A stretch of DNA of 64,000 nucleotides, from the NCBI GenBank assembly GCA_965202905.1, contig OZ241868.1, forward strand, positions 3,804,868 to 3,868,867, given 5' to 3'. Shown here in pieces: positions 25,927 through 34,138 of this stretch (position 1 is its first letter; every line of letters begins with the position of its first letter). A program made the translations under genes and the position numbers. The notes under the pieces were generated by a model. It had not been told where the DNA came from. It did no database searches and saw only the letters and a list, made by a program, of their open reading frames with translations. The stretch is from CAYFYS01 sp965202905. GTDB lineage: Bacteria > Pseudomonadota > Alphaproteobacteria > MPNO01.

Positions 25927-26269
25927 GGATCCTCCCTCCCACCTGATTTGTTTGCGTCGTGCCGGACGCCAGCGCCGGGGATCGGCAACCGAGCGCATCG
26001 ACGCGCGGTTGATAACCTGCGGCGGCGAAAAGGGTCAATCCGACCGCCGCCGCCGCCGCGCGATTTCCGCCGCAATGTTGCTTGTTTGCAACAAAGCCCT
26101 CCGCTTGCCTCGCCCGGCAGCCAACCGATGCGGCGGGCGCCGCGGCGCCCGCCGGTGCTTACCCCGGTGTCGACTCGACGGCGAAACCGGCAATCGTATC
26201 CAGCATGTCGGAACGATCGGGTAAATCGGGCCGCGAAGGTCAAGCTTACCCCGACCAAACGCGCGCTCG

Positions 26270-26453
26270 ACCGGCTGGTTCCTGCCGACAAGCCGTGGAT
26301 CGCCTGGGACGACAAGCCGATCTACAAAACAAGTCCACGATCCTCACGGGGAGGGTCACGACCGGCGGCGGCAACCCTGTAACAACCAGGAAAAGTGGCT
26401 GGGCCGTTTCCACCGGCATCCGGGCCAGTTTCCGATCCGTCCCGACGCTTTGA
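26270..26453 (+). pseudogene. Remnant of a second porin gene (3' end only)
   Basis: The plus-strand frame ending at 26453 contains LQNKSTILTG, GGGNPVTTRKSGWAVSTGIRASF, which aligns with the last 35 residues of the intact porin (YNKGTATNNNTQVV, DTGWAVSTGVRVNF). It then adds SVPTL, so the final Phe is no longer terminal. Nothing recognisable as porin precedes about 26270. A terminator with nearly the same stem as that of the intact gene follows. This is a decayed paralogue in inverted orientation. Confidence 0.65.
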
Positions 26454-26460
26454 TCTACCC

Positions 26461-26489
26461 GAAGGGCGGCGCAAGCCGCCCTTCTTTTT
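26461..26489 (+). terminator. Rho-independent terminator after porin remnant
   Basis: GAAGGGCGGC and GCCGCCCTTC pair with a GCAA loop and are followed by TTTTT. The stem matches the intact porin terminator at 24720-24747, supporting common origin of the two 3' ends. Bases 25927-26269, between the two porin starts, hold no other gene I can support. Confidence 0.85.
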
Positions 26490-26530
26490 GGCGGTCCACG
26501 ATGCCCGCCCAAGACACCCGCGCCGGGGCG

Positions 26531-27208
26531 CTACTCCGCCGCGCCCCGGCGCGCGCCGGCAACGATTGCCTCGCGTAAGCCGTCGAGCACCCCCTCCATA
26601 TGCGCGAACCGCTGCTCCAGCGCGCGCAAATCCGATTCCACGGCGCGCAGGCCCTGTTCGAGCCCATCGAGGCGCTGTTCCAGCTTGGCGATGTCCGCGC
26701 GCAAATCGGTTTCGAGCCTGGCCATGTCATCGCGCAGGCCGGTTTCCAGCTTGGCGATGTCATCGCGCAGGCTGGCTTCGAGCTTGGCCATGTCATCGCG
26801 CAGGCTGGTTTCGAGCTTGGCCATGTCATCGCGCAGGCCGGTTTCGAGCTTGTCCATGTCCGCGCGCAGGCTGGTTTCGAGCTTGGCCATGTCATCGCGC
26901 AGGCCGGTTTCGAGCTTGTCCATATCCGCGCGCAGGCCGGTTTCGAGCCTGGCCATATCATCGCGCAGGCCGGTTTCGAGCCTGGCCGTGTCATCGCGCA
27001 GGCCGGTTTCGAGCTTGTCCATGTCCGCGCGCAGGCCGGTTTCGAGCTTGGCCATGTCATCGCGCAGGCCGGTTTCGAGCTTGGCCGTGTCATCGCGCAA
27101 ATCGCCGATCCGGACAGCCAGATCCTGACGCAGGCCGCGCAGGCCGGTAAGGACGAGGCCGGCGATCGCGACGCCGACAGCGAGGATGGCGATCAACTCC
27201 GGGCTCAT
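26531..27208 (-). CDS. Membrane-anchored hendecad coiled-coil protein
   Basis: A 225-residue protein. One N-terminal transmembrane helix (MSPELIAILAVGVAIAGLVL) is followed by 13 consecutive 11-residue units from about residue 37 to 179 (consensus LRDDMAKLETG, with variants LRADMDKLETG). A non-repeated coiled coil (LEQRLDGLEQGL, LEQRFAHMEGVLDGL) completes it. Eleven-residue periods form a right-handed or straight coiled coil. It resembles DUF1640/XhlA-like or apolipoprotein-like repeat proteins. The ATG was chosen at the hydrophobic segment. The function is unknown; a periplasmic or cytoplasmic spacer rod is likely. Confidence 0.75.
   Translation of the reverse strand: MSPELIAILAVGVAIAGLVLTGLRGLRQDLAVRIGDLRDDTAKLETGLRDDMAKLETGLRADMDKLETGLRDDTARLETGLRDDMARLETGLRADMDKLETGLRDDMAKLETSLRADMDKLETGLRDDMAKLETSLRDDMAKLEASLRDDIAKLETGLRDDMARLETDLRADIAKLEQRLDGLEQGLRAVESDLRALEQRFAHMEGVLDGLREAIVAGARRGAAE
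26672..27100 (-). repeat. 33-bp tandem repeat array (13 units) inside the coiled-coil gene
   Basis: Thirteen 33-bp units encode the hendecad repeats. Units are nearly identical in DNA, differing mainly at the codons for Asp/Ala, Met/Thr and Lys/Arg. Copy number may vary between strains. Confidence 0.9.
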
Positions 27209-27295
27209 GTCCCGTAACCTAGTGCGCACATCCGGGGGCGGCAACGACGATCGCCGAGGGATGCGGCGCCCTGGGACTGCGCCGCGGACGGCCGA

Positions 27296-27727
27296 TTACA
27301 ACAGCGTCCCGGCCTCCGCGATGACCCGGCGGGTTTCCGGCCACATCGCGAGCGAATCGATATCGGCCGTGCGGGTCCATCGGATCTCGGAGACATCGCT
27401 CGCCGGTCGCGCCGCGCCGGCGAGCCAGACAGCGGCAAAGTCGACCAGCGTGTAATGGTAGCGGATCCCGCCGGCCGCGTCCCGGGTGATGCCATCGACA
27501 ACGTCGATCAGCCCGACGATCCGGGCCTCGACCCCGGTCTCTTCGCGGAGTTCGCGCAGCGCCGCCTCGCGCACCGTCTCGCCGATCTCCTGGGCGCCGC
27601 CCGGAATGCTCCAGCGCTCCGAGATCGGCGGCTTGGCGCGCTTTACGAGCAGCACCTCGTCGTCGCGGAACACTGCGATGCCGATCCCGACAAAGGGACG
27701 GCTGGGATAGGATCGGTCCTCGCTCAC
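27296..27727 (-). CDS. Nudix hydrolase
   Basis: About 143 residues. The complete Nudix box G-x5-E-x7-R-E-x-x-E-E-x-G is present (GAQEIGETVREAALRELREETGV). The enzyme hydrolyses a nucleoside diphosphate linked to another group; IPGG and KRAKPPISERWSIPG resemble MutT/ADP-ribose-type members. The start is uncertain: a GTG at 27727 was chosen because homology begins at SRPFVGIGIAVF, but in-frame starts further upstream exist. It is monocistronic, and divergent from the amidase. Confidence 0.85.
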   Translation of the reverse strand: MSEDRSYPSRPFVGIGIAVFRDDEVLLVKRAKPPISERWSIPGGAQEIGETVREAALRELREETGVEARIVGLIDVVDGITRDAAGGIRYHYTLVDFAAVWLAGAARPASDVSEIRWTRTADIDSLAMWPETRRVIAEAGTLL

Positions 27728-28248
27728 GGTCTTCGGCCTGCGGTCGGGTTCATGCAAGACTTCATCTTCTGGCCGACGCGGTTCTTCTGGCCGACGCGGT
27801 CTTGTTGACGGGCCCACGCGGGCGCCGCTAGAGTGTCGGCCAGCCCGGGCAGTAATGCCCGAAAATTCAAGCTGCTCCAAGGCAATTCGGCGCAAAGCCG
27901 CCGGTTTCGGGAGCGCGGATGCGGCTGGTGCTGAAAATGTCGGAGCGATCGCGGCCGATCGGGATTGCAATCCAGGCTCCGGTGCCCGGCCGCAGCTTGC
28001 ACCGCGCCCGCGACATCGCGACCCTGCCGACCGAGGGCTGAGCGAGACACATTCCGATCGAGGAAAGCGGGAATGCCCGTCGATAGGCAGCACCTGGAGT
28101 TTCACCCATTCGGCCTCGATGGCCGGTTCGAGACCGCGCCCGGCTATCCGCCCGGCGCCTGTTGCGGACCGTTTCGGTCGGAAGGCGGCTGCGTACCGGT
28201 CGCGCACCGCTCCGACGACGCGACCCAGAGCTAGCGCGGAGTCCTGCC
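27728..28248. other. Divergent spacer with 18-bp tandem duplication
   Basis: No supported gene is present. It contains a perfect tandem duplication of an 18-bp unit (27765-27782 and 27783-27800, beginning TCTTCTGGCCGACG). Promoters for the Nudix gene and the amidase gene should lie here but could not be singled out. Confidence 0.5.
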
Positions 28249-29637
28249 GTGTCGCTCGGACTCAAGCCGCTTTCCGCCCTCGCGGCCGACCTCGCCTCGG
28301 GCGCCGCAAGCAGCCGCGACCTGCTGGAGGCCGCGATCGCCGCGGCCGAGGACCCGGCCGGCGAAGGCGGGCAAGTCTTCGTTCATCTGAACGCCGGCCG
28401 CGCGCGGGCCGAGGCGGACGCGAGCGACCGGCTGCGCGCGGCCGGCGTCGTCCCCTCGCCGCTCGCCGGGCTGCCGGTCTCGATCAAGGATTTGTTCGAC
28501 GTCGCGGGCGAGGCGACGACCGCCGCCTCGCGCACGCTGGCGGACACGCCGCCCGCGGGCCGGGATTCGGTCGTCGTGGCGCGGATCAGGGCAGCCGGCG
28601 GAATCCCGTTCGGCCGCACGAACCTCACCGAGTTCGCCTATTCCGGGATCGGCGTCAACCCACATTTCGGCACACCGAAGAACCCCTGGGATCGGGCGCG
28701 CGGGCGCATCCCGGGCGGCTCCTCGGCCGGCGCCGCGATCTCGGTGACCGACGGCATGGCCGCGGCCGCGCTCGGCAGCGACACCGGCGGCTCGGTGCGC
28801 ATTCCGGCCGCGCTGTGCGGCCTGACCGGCTTGAAGACCACCACCGGGCGCATCCCGCTCGACGGCGTTTTCCCGCTGTCGAAGACCTTGGACTCGGCGG
28901 GGCCCTTGGCGCCCACCGTGGCGTGCTGCGCCTTGCTCGATGCGGTGATGGCCGGGCGCGATCCGTTCGCAACGCCGGAACCGTTTCCGGTAAAAGGTAT
29001 GCGGCTTGCGGTCGCGACGACCTTGGCCCAGGACGGCATGGACGAGATCGTGGGCGCGGCCTTCCAGGCGGCGCTGTCGTCGCTCTCGGCCGCCGGCGCC
29101 CTGATCGAGGATGTCGCGCTTCCGGACATGGGCCGAATTCCCGAAGTCAGCGCCCATGGCGGCATCCTGGGCGCGGAGGCCTATGCGCTCCACCGCGCGC
29201 GCCTTGCCGAGCGGGGCGATCTGGTCGACCCGAGGGTCAAGGTCCGCATCGAGCGCGGGGCGAACCTCTCATCGGCCGATCTCCTCGACATCTGGGCGGC
29301 CCGCGCCGAGATCCGGGCGCACACCGATGCGCTCAGCGCCCGGTACGACGCCGTGCTGATGCCGACGGTCGCCGTGATCGCCCCGCCGATCGACGACATC
29401 GTGGCCAGCGAGGAGCTCTATGCCGAGATGAACCCGTTCATCCTGCGTAACACCACGCTCGGCAACTTCCTCGACCGCTGCGCGCTCACCATCCCGATCC
29501 ACGAACCGGGCGCGGCGCCGGTCGGGCTGATGGTGATGGACCGCACCGGCGCCGACGACCACCTCGTGCGCCTCGGCCTCGGCATCGAGCCCGTGGTCGG
29601 GCGGCTTCCGATCCACCAGGACGCGGTATCGGGCTGA
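28249..29637 (+). CDS. Amidase signature family hydrolase
   Basis: A 462-residue Ser-cisSer-Lys amidase that hydrolyses a C-N amide bond. The catalytic Lys is in LPVSIKDLFD, the cis-Ser in IPGGSSAGAAISV and the nucleophilic Ser in GSDTGGSVRIPAAL. Length is usual for GatA-like stand-alone amidases. The start is a GTG preceded by GCGGAG about 8 nt away. A small F420-type reductase gene follows after 21 nt on the same strand. The substrate is unknown; aromatic or heterocyclic amides are plausible given the surroundings. Confidence 0.9.
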   Translation: MSLGLKPLSALAADLASGAASSRDLLEAAIAAAEDPAGEGGQVFVHLNAGRARAEADASDRLRAAGVVPSPLAGLPVSIKDLFDVAGEATTAASRTLADTPPAGRDSVVVARIRAAGGIPFGRTNLTEFAYSGIGVNPHFGTPKNPWDRARGRIPGGSSAGAAISVTDGMAAAALGSDTGGSVRIPAALCGLTGLKTTTGRIPLDGVFPLSKTLDSAGPLAPTVACCALLDAVMAGRDPFATPEPFPVKGMRLAVATTLAQDGMDEIVGAAFQAALSSLSAAGALIEDVALPDMGRIPEVSAHGGILGAEAYALHRARLAERGDLVDPRVKVRIERGANLSSADLLDIWAARAEIRAHTDALSARYDAVLMPTVAVIAPPIDDIVASEELYAEMNPFILRNTTLGNFLDRCALTIPIHEPGAAPVGLMVMDRTGADDHLVRLGLGIEPVVGRLPIHQDAVSG

Positions 29638-29658
29638 CCAACGAAAGGGGCGGAGTCG

Positions 29659-30093
29659 ATGGCTCAGACGAATTGGGCGAAGGAACACGTCGAACGCTAC
29701 CGCCGAACGGCGGGGGCGGACGGTCATATCTGGAAGGGTCACGACGGCGCGGGGACCTTCCCGTGCCTGCTGTTGACCACCACGGGGCGCAAATCGGGCG
29801 AGCCGCGCACGACACCGCTGATCTATGGCCGGGACGGCGAGGATTATGTCGTCATCGCCTCCCGGGGCGGTCATGCGGATCACCCGGGCTGGTACCTGAA
29901 TCTCGACGCCGCTCCCGAAGTCGAGCTGCAGGTCCTGTCGGAGGTCATCGCCGCATCGGCCCGGACGGCGGCCGGCGACGACCGCAGCCGCTTGTGGCGA
30001 ATGATGTCGGGGATCTATCCGCCTTATGACGACTATCGAGACAAAGCGGCAGCGTCCCGGCAAATTCCGGTGGTGGTGCTGTCCCGTCGGTAA
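29659..30093 (+). CDS. Deazaflavin (F420)-dependent nitroreductase/quinone reductase family (DDN-like)
   Basis: A 144-residue split-barrel protein. CLLLTTTGRKSGEPRTTPLIY, VVIASRGGHADHPGWYLNL and YPPYDDYRDKAA are family hallmarks. In mycobacteria such proteins (Ddn) bind F420 and reduce quinones or nitroimidazoles. F420 use is uncommon in proteobacteria, so flavin or another cofactor is possible. It lies 21 nt after the amidase and is probably co-transcribed. The stop codon sits in a 16-bp near-perfect tandem duplication (30088-30119). Confidence 0.85.
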   Translation: MAQTNWAKEHVERYRRTAGADGHIWKGHDGAGTFPCLLLTTTGRKSGEPRTTPLIYGRDGEDYVVIASRGGHADHPGWYLNLDAAPEVELQVLSEVIAASARTAAGDDRSRLWRMMSGIYPPYDDYRDKAAASRQIPVVVLSRR

Positions 30094-30139
30094 ATTGAGC
30101 CTCCGGTGAATTGAGCCTCGCGGGGCGGATTTCCGCCCC

Positions 30140-31642
30140 TCACTCCGCGGCCTGCGCCTTCGGGCCGCCCATCGACGCGGCGAGGTCGTAGCGTTCCAGG
30201 ATCTCGTCGACCATGCCGGTGGCCGCGCGCCAGTCATAGGTGCGGTAGGCGTGGCCGCGGGTGACGAACTGGGCGCCGGCGTAGAACATCTCGTACTGGG
30301 TGTGGCGCGAGGCGAACTCCGAACCCACGGCGTCCCAGGCGAGCTTCATGAACTTCACCCGGCCCTCGGGATCCGTCGCCGGGGATTTCTGGGTCCGCTG
30401 GATGAGGTCGGCGAGTTCGGGATTGGCGAAGTCCCTGGCCGAGGAAGGCAGCATGATCAGCCCGCCGCCGGAAAGTTCGCGGATCGCATTGATGAATTTC
30501 GGGTAGAGGTCCTGGGTCAGCACCTGGGAGCAGTACATCAGGTTGTGATCGGGAACGTAGTAGCCCTGGTATTCCCCGCCGCCGGCCTCCATGCCGTAGA
30601 CCAGACCTTTGACCATGGCGGCCTGGGAGGCGAGGGCGCCGAGCTGCTCGCGCACGGCGGGGAAGCTCAGGACGCCGTTGGTCTCGGCCACCTTGTGGGC
30701 GACGCCGACCAGGAACCGCATCTTGACCATCAGCCGGATCTGCGCCTGGTAGTTCTGCATCGTGTGGGCGTAGGTATCGGAGAACTGGGCCCGGCACATG
30801 TCGGTGTCCCGGTAGATGAACACCCGCTCCCAGGGGACGGCGACATCGTCGAAATAGATCAGCGCGTCGTTCTCATCGAAACGGGTCGACAACGGGTAGT
30901 CGTACTCGGTGGTCGCTGCGCTCTCGTAGGACCGCCGCGACATCACCTTGACGCCTTTTTGGCCCATCGGCACGGCAAACGAGATCGCGTATTTCTCCTC
31001 GCCCGGCTTGAGCGGCTGGATGTTGGCGACCAGCACCTCGTTGGCCATGACCGAGCCGGTGCCGAGCATCTTGGCGCCGCGCACGGTGATCCCGCTCGCG
31101 TCCTCGTCGACCACGCCGCAGGCGAGGAACTCGTCGGCCTGCGCGCCGGTGTCCTTCGACCGGTCGGCCTGCGGGTTGATGATCACATAGGTCATGTAGA
31201 TGTCGTTGTCGCGCGCCCAGGCGTAGTAATCCAGGAGCGCCTTGGCGCGGTCTTCGCCGTGCCGGCGGAACAGATGCACCCCCATGACCTGGCCCGCCAT
31301 CGAGGACGCGATGTGGTCCGGCGAGCGGCCGAGCCAGCCGCCGCTGAGCGACGACCACGCGGCGATCGCCCTGCGGCGCTCGACCAGCTCGTCATAGGTC
31401 TTCGGCAGTTGCCAGCACCGGTTGACCCGTCGCCCGCTGGTGGGCGATTCGAACGTCATCAGCTCCAGGTTCCCGGGCGCCGCCTGGAAGTCGTAGAGAC
31501 CGCAGGCCGTAGCGACCGCGTTGCGGTAGGCCGGATGGACGGTCACGTCGCCGACGCACTCGCCGTCGAGGAAAACTTCCCGCCCGTCCCTGAGGCTTTG
31601 CAGGTGTTCGGCCCCGGTCTTGGGCGCCCCGGTCTTGGGCAT
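30140..31642 (-). CDS. HpaB-type flavin-dependent hydroxylase, copy 2
   Basis: A 500-residue paralogue of the gene at 21683-23185, with the same layout: GAEHLQSLRDGREVFLDG, WLGRSPDHIASSMAG, RGAKMLGTGS, VPWERVFIYRD and the C-terminal MFYAGAQF. It should ortho-hydroxylate a phenolic or heteroaromatic compound with reduced FAD. The ATG follows GGGAGCC. A 15-bp perfect duplication near the start (31611-31640) encodes a doubled KTGAP. No reductase component lies nearby. The two copies are clearly diverged, so different substrates are likely. Confidence 0.87.
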   Translation of the reverse strand: MPKTGAPKTGAEHLQSLRDGREVFLDGECVGDVTVHPAYRNAVATACGLYDFQAAPGNLELMTFESPTSGRRVNRCWQLPKTYDELVERRRAIAAWSSLSGGWLGRSPDHIASSMAGQVMGVHLFRRHGEDRAKALLDYYAWARDNDIYMTYVIINPQADRSKDTGAQADEFLACGVVDEDASGITVRGAKMLGTGSVMANEVLVANIQPLKPGEEKYAISFAVPMGQKGVKVMSRRSYESAATTEYDYPLSTRFDENDALIYFDDVAVPWERVFIYRDTDMCRAQFSDTYAHTMQNYQAQIRLMVKMRFLVGVAHKVAETNGVLSFPAVREQLGALASQAAMVKGLVYGMEAGGGEYQGYYVPDHNLMYCSQVLTQDLYPKFINAIRELSGGGLIMLPSSARDFANPELADLIQRTQKSPATDPEGRVKFMKLAWDAVGSEFASRHTQYEMFYAGAQFVTRGHAYRTYDWRAATGMVDEILERYDLAASMGGPKAQAAE

Positions 31643-31839
31643 CGTCAGGCTCCCGGTCGCGGATGAATTGTCGGATGTGCGCCATGTCGCCCGGCCCTGG
31701 CCCGGCGCTGGCTCGATTCCGGCCGCACTCTTTCATCCGCGGCTGCCTGCGTCAAGGAAGCCCGCCGCCGGGCCGCCGGGCGATATTGCCCGGCCAGCCA
31801 CGCCTGCCTATGGTGGCGACGGTCACGAAAGGATCTGCG

Positions 31840-32559
31840 ATGGAACACCGCGCCACGGGCTTTCCCGAGCCCGGCCCGCTCTACCTCGAACCGACGGAAT
31901 ATTTCGATTTCGACGACCCGGCGGTCGCCGCCTTCGCGCGGACCGCTGCGGACGGTGCCGGGACTCCGGGCGCCCGGGCGGTCAAGCTGTTCTACGCGAT
32001 CCGCGACGACATCCGCTACGACCCCTACACCATGTCCGGCGAGCCGGCGGACTACAAGGCGAGTCATGTGCTGGCCGCCGGCGCCGCGTTCTGCGTGCCC
32101 AAGGCGAATCTGATGGTCGCCGGCCTGCGCGCGCTCGGCATCCCCGCCGGTCTCGGGCTGTCGAACGTCACCAACCATCTGTGCACCGAGCGTCTGCTGC
32201 GGCTGATGGGCGGCGAGACGCTGTTCATCAATCACGCCTACGCCGTCCTCCATCTCGGCGGCCGCTGGATCAAGGCCGCACCCACCTTCAACCTCGGGCT
32301 CTGCCGGAAGTTCGACGTGCTGCCGACCGAGTTCGACGGCGTTTCCGACGCGCTGTTCCAGGAATTCGACCGGCTGGGGCGCAGGCACATGGAATACGTC
32401 GTCGATCACGGCGTGTGGTCGGACTTCGACCCCGGCCGCGTGATCGGCGATTTCCGGTCGCTCTACCCGGACACGATCTTCGAGGATCTCGCGCGCGAGC
32501 GCGCTCGCAACGCCGCCAGGGCCGTCGCCCGGTTCGAGGACGAGCGGCCGGTCGCGTGA
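31840..32559 (+). CDS. Transglutaminase-like cysteine protease-fold protein
   Basis: A 239-residue protein of the transglutaminase core superfamily. The Cys is in AAFCVPKANLMVAGLRALGIPAGLG, and the His in LFINHAYAVLHLGGRWIKAAPTFN. The Asp that normally follows the His strand is Ala here (KAAPTFN), as seems usual in this branch, so the catalytic state is uncertain. A good ribosome-binding site (AAAGGA) precedes the ATG by 7 nt. Its stop overlaps the start of the MhpD-like gene (GTGA), indicating an operon. Possible roles are amide or peptide hydrolysis. Confidence 0.8.
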   Translation: MEHRATGFPEPGPLYLEPTEYFDFDDPAVAAFARTAADGAGTPGARAVKLFYAIRDDIRYDPYTMSGEPADYKASHVLAAGAAFCVPKANLMVAGLRALGIPAGLGLSNVTNHLCTERLLRLMGGETLFINHAYAVLHLGGRWIKAAPTFNLGLCRKFDVLPTEFDGVSDALFQEFDRLGRRHMEYVVDHGVWSDFDPGRVIGDFRSLYPDTIFEDLARERARNAARAVARFEDERPVA

Positions 32560-33359
32560 GCCTGGAGCGGGCCGCGCTCGAGCGTGCGGCCGCCGCGCTC
32601 GCCGCGGCCCGGCTGGAGCATCGCGCGGTCGTCCCCCTGGCCATCGACTGCCGGCCGGCGGACGAAGACGACGGTTACCGAATCCAGGACGCGCTCAAGG
32701 AGGCGCTGGCGCGCGCCGACGGCGCGCCGCCCGCCGGAGTCAAGATCGGCGCCACCACGCCCGTCATGCGAGAGATGCTTGGCGTTTCGGGGCCGGCGCG
32801 CGGGTGGATCCGCGGCAGCGTCGTTCACGGCGATGGGGCCGAGCTGCCGGCGCGGCGCTTCCAGGCGCCCGGCATCGAATGCGAGATCGCGCTCCGGGTC
32901 GGCACGGACATCGATCCGGGCGCCCGGCCCCGCACGCGGGTCGAGGCCGCGGCGGCGATCGTCGAGGCGATGCCGGCGATCGAGATCGTCGATAACCGCT
33001 ACGGCGACTGGTCCGCGCTCGGCGTGCCGACCCTGATCGCCGATGACTTCTTCCAGGCCGCCTGCGTGCTGGGCGCGCCGGCCCCCGGAGTCGATCCGAT
33101 GAGCCTGGACCGCGTCCGCGGCCGGACGATCCTCGATGGACGGACGATCGGCGAGGGCTGCGGGGCCGATGTGCTCGGCCATCCGCTCGATGCGGTCATC
33201 TGGCTCGGCGAGGCGCTGGCGCGCTCGGGCGGGGCGCTCGCGGCCGGCCAGGTCGTCATGACCGGCTCGATGGTCCGTCCGGAGTTCCTGAGCCGTTTCC
33301 CGGTCGAGGCCCGGATCGAGATCGACGGGCTGGGGGCGGTCGCCGCGCGGCTCGCCTGA
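32556..33359 (+). CDS. 2-keto-4-pentenoate hydratase (MhpD-like, FAH superfamily)
   Basis: A 267-residue hydratase or decarboxylase of the fumarylacetoacetate-hydrolase fold, which acts on 2-hydroxypentadienoate-type products of meta ring cleavage. Typical segments: DGYRIQDALKE, GVKIGATTPVMREMLG, ECEIALRVGTDI and AIEIVDNRY with the metal-binding Glu/Asp. It starts with a GTG overlapping the upstream stop. It connects with the DODA-type dioxygenase and HpaB-type hydroxylases in this region as part of a meta-cleavage route, though it is not adjacent to them. Confidence 0.87.
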   Translation: MSLERAALERAAAALAAARLEHRAVVPLAIDCRPADEDDGYRIQDALKEALARADGAPPAGVKIGATTPVMREMLGVSGPARGWIRGSVVHGDGAELPARRFQAPGIECEIALRVGTDIDPGARPRTRVEAAAAIVEAMPAIEIVDNRYGDWSALGVPTLIADDFFQAACVLGAPAPGVDPMSLDRVRGRTILDGRTIGEGCGADVLGHPLDAVIWLGEALARSGGALAAGQVVMTGSMVRPEFLSRFPVEARIEIDGLGAVAARLA

Positions 33360-33366
33360 GGCGGAC

Positions 33367-34002
33367 TCAGCTCCCCGAAGTCTTGCCCGACACCGCCGCC
33401 ATGCCGCCGACGATCTTCTGGCCGACGGCCGGCACGCCGCCTTCCTCGCCCCAGCGCGGCGCGTTCTCGATATGGATGCCGAACTGATCGAGCATCCGCA
33501 TACAGCTCTGATCGACGATGTCTTGCAGCGTCGCCGGGCGGTTGTAGAAGGCCGGAACCGGCGGGAAGATCACCGTGCCGAGATTGCCGAGCCGGACCAG
33601 ATTCTCCAGGTGACCGACATGGAGCGGGGTCTCGCGGATGGCGATCAGCAGCGTGCGGCGCTCCTTCAGGACCACATCGGCCGCACGGCTGATCAGATCG
33701 CCGGTATTGCCCATGGCGATGTTGGACATCGTCTTGATCGAGCACGGCGCGATGACCATCCCCTTGGAACGGAAGGAGCCGGACGAGATCGATGCGCCGA
33801 TATTGCCGACCTCGTGCACTTCGTCGGCGAGCCCGTGGATGTAATCGATCTCGGCGTCGTGCTCCATCTTGAGGGTGAGCCTGGCCGAGCGGCTCATCAC
33901 CAGATGGACCTCGGTATCGGTCGACTGGCGCAGAAGCTCCATGATGCGCACACCGTAGATCGTGCCGGTGGCCCCGGTGACGCCGACGATCAAACGCTCC
34001 AT
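33367..34002 (-). CDS. UbiX-family flavin prenyltransferase
   Basis: A 211-residue Rossmann-fold flavoprotein that attaches a dimethylallyl group to FMN, producing the prenyl-FMN cofactor of UbiD decarboxylases. GVTGATGTIYGVRIME binds FMN, VIAPCSIKTMSNIAMG is the prenyl-phosphate loop, and IRETPLHVGHLENL carries family residues. A strong GGAGG precedes the ATG by 8 nt. It is 8 bases from the convergent MhpD-like stop and stands alone. Two UbiD genes in the window (9812-11335, 45687-47246) are its probable clients. Confidence 0.93.
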   Translation of the reverse strand: MERLIVGVTGATGTIYGVRIMELLRQSTDTEVHLVMSRSARLTLKMEHDAEIDYIHGLADEVHEVGNIGASISSGSFRSKGMVIAPCSIKTMSNIAMGNTGDLISRAADVVLKERRTLLIAIRETPLHVGHLENLVRLGNLGTVIFPPVPAFYNRPATLQDIVDQSCMRMLDQFGIHIENAPRWGEEGGVPAVGQKIVGGMAAVSGKTSGS

Positions 34003-34138
34003 TACCGTACCCTCCAACCCAGCCAATCATGGTATCTATATCCGATGAGGTCTCGGGCGGGAAGGAGGCCGCATCTGGCCGGGCGAGCTTCAACGCCGGG
34101 TTACGACCCATAGGGCGCCGTTGGCGACGGAATGAGCA

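Noticed and set aside
26600..27217. Plus-strand repeat frames (GFELGHVIAQA-type)
   Set aside because: They are the reverse reading of the hendecad coiled-coil gene; only the minus strand has a membrane anchor and a coiled-coil pattern.
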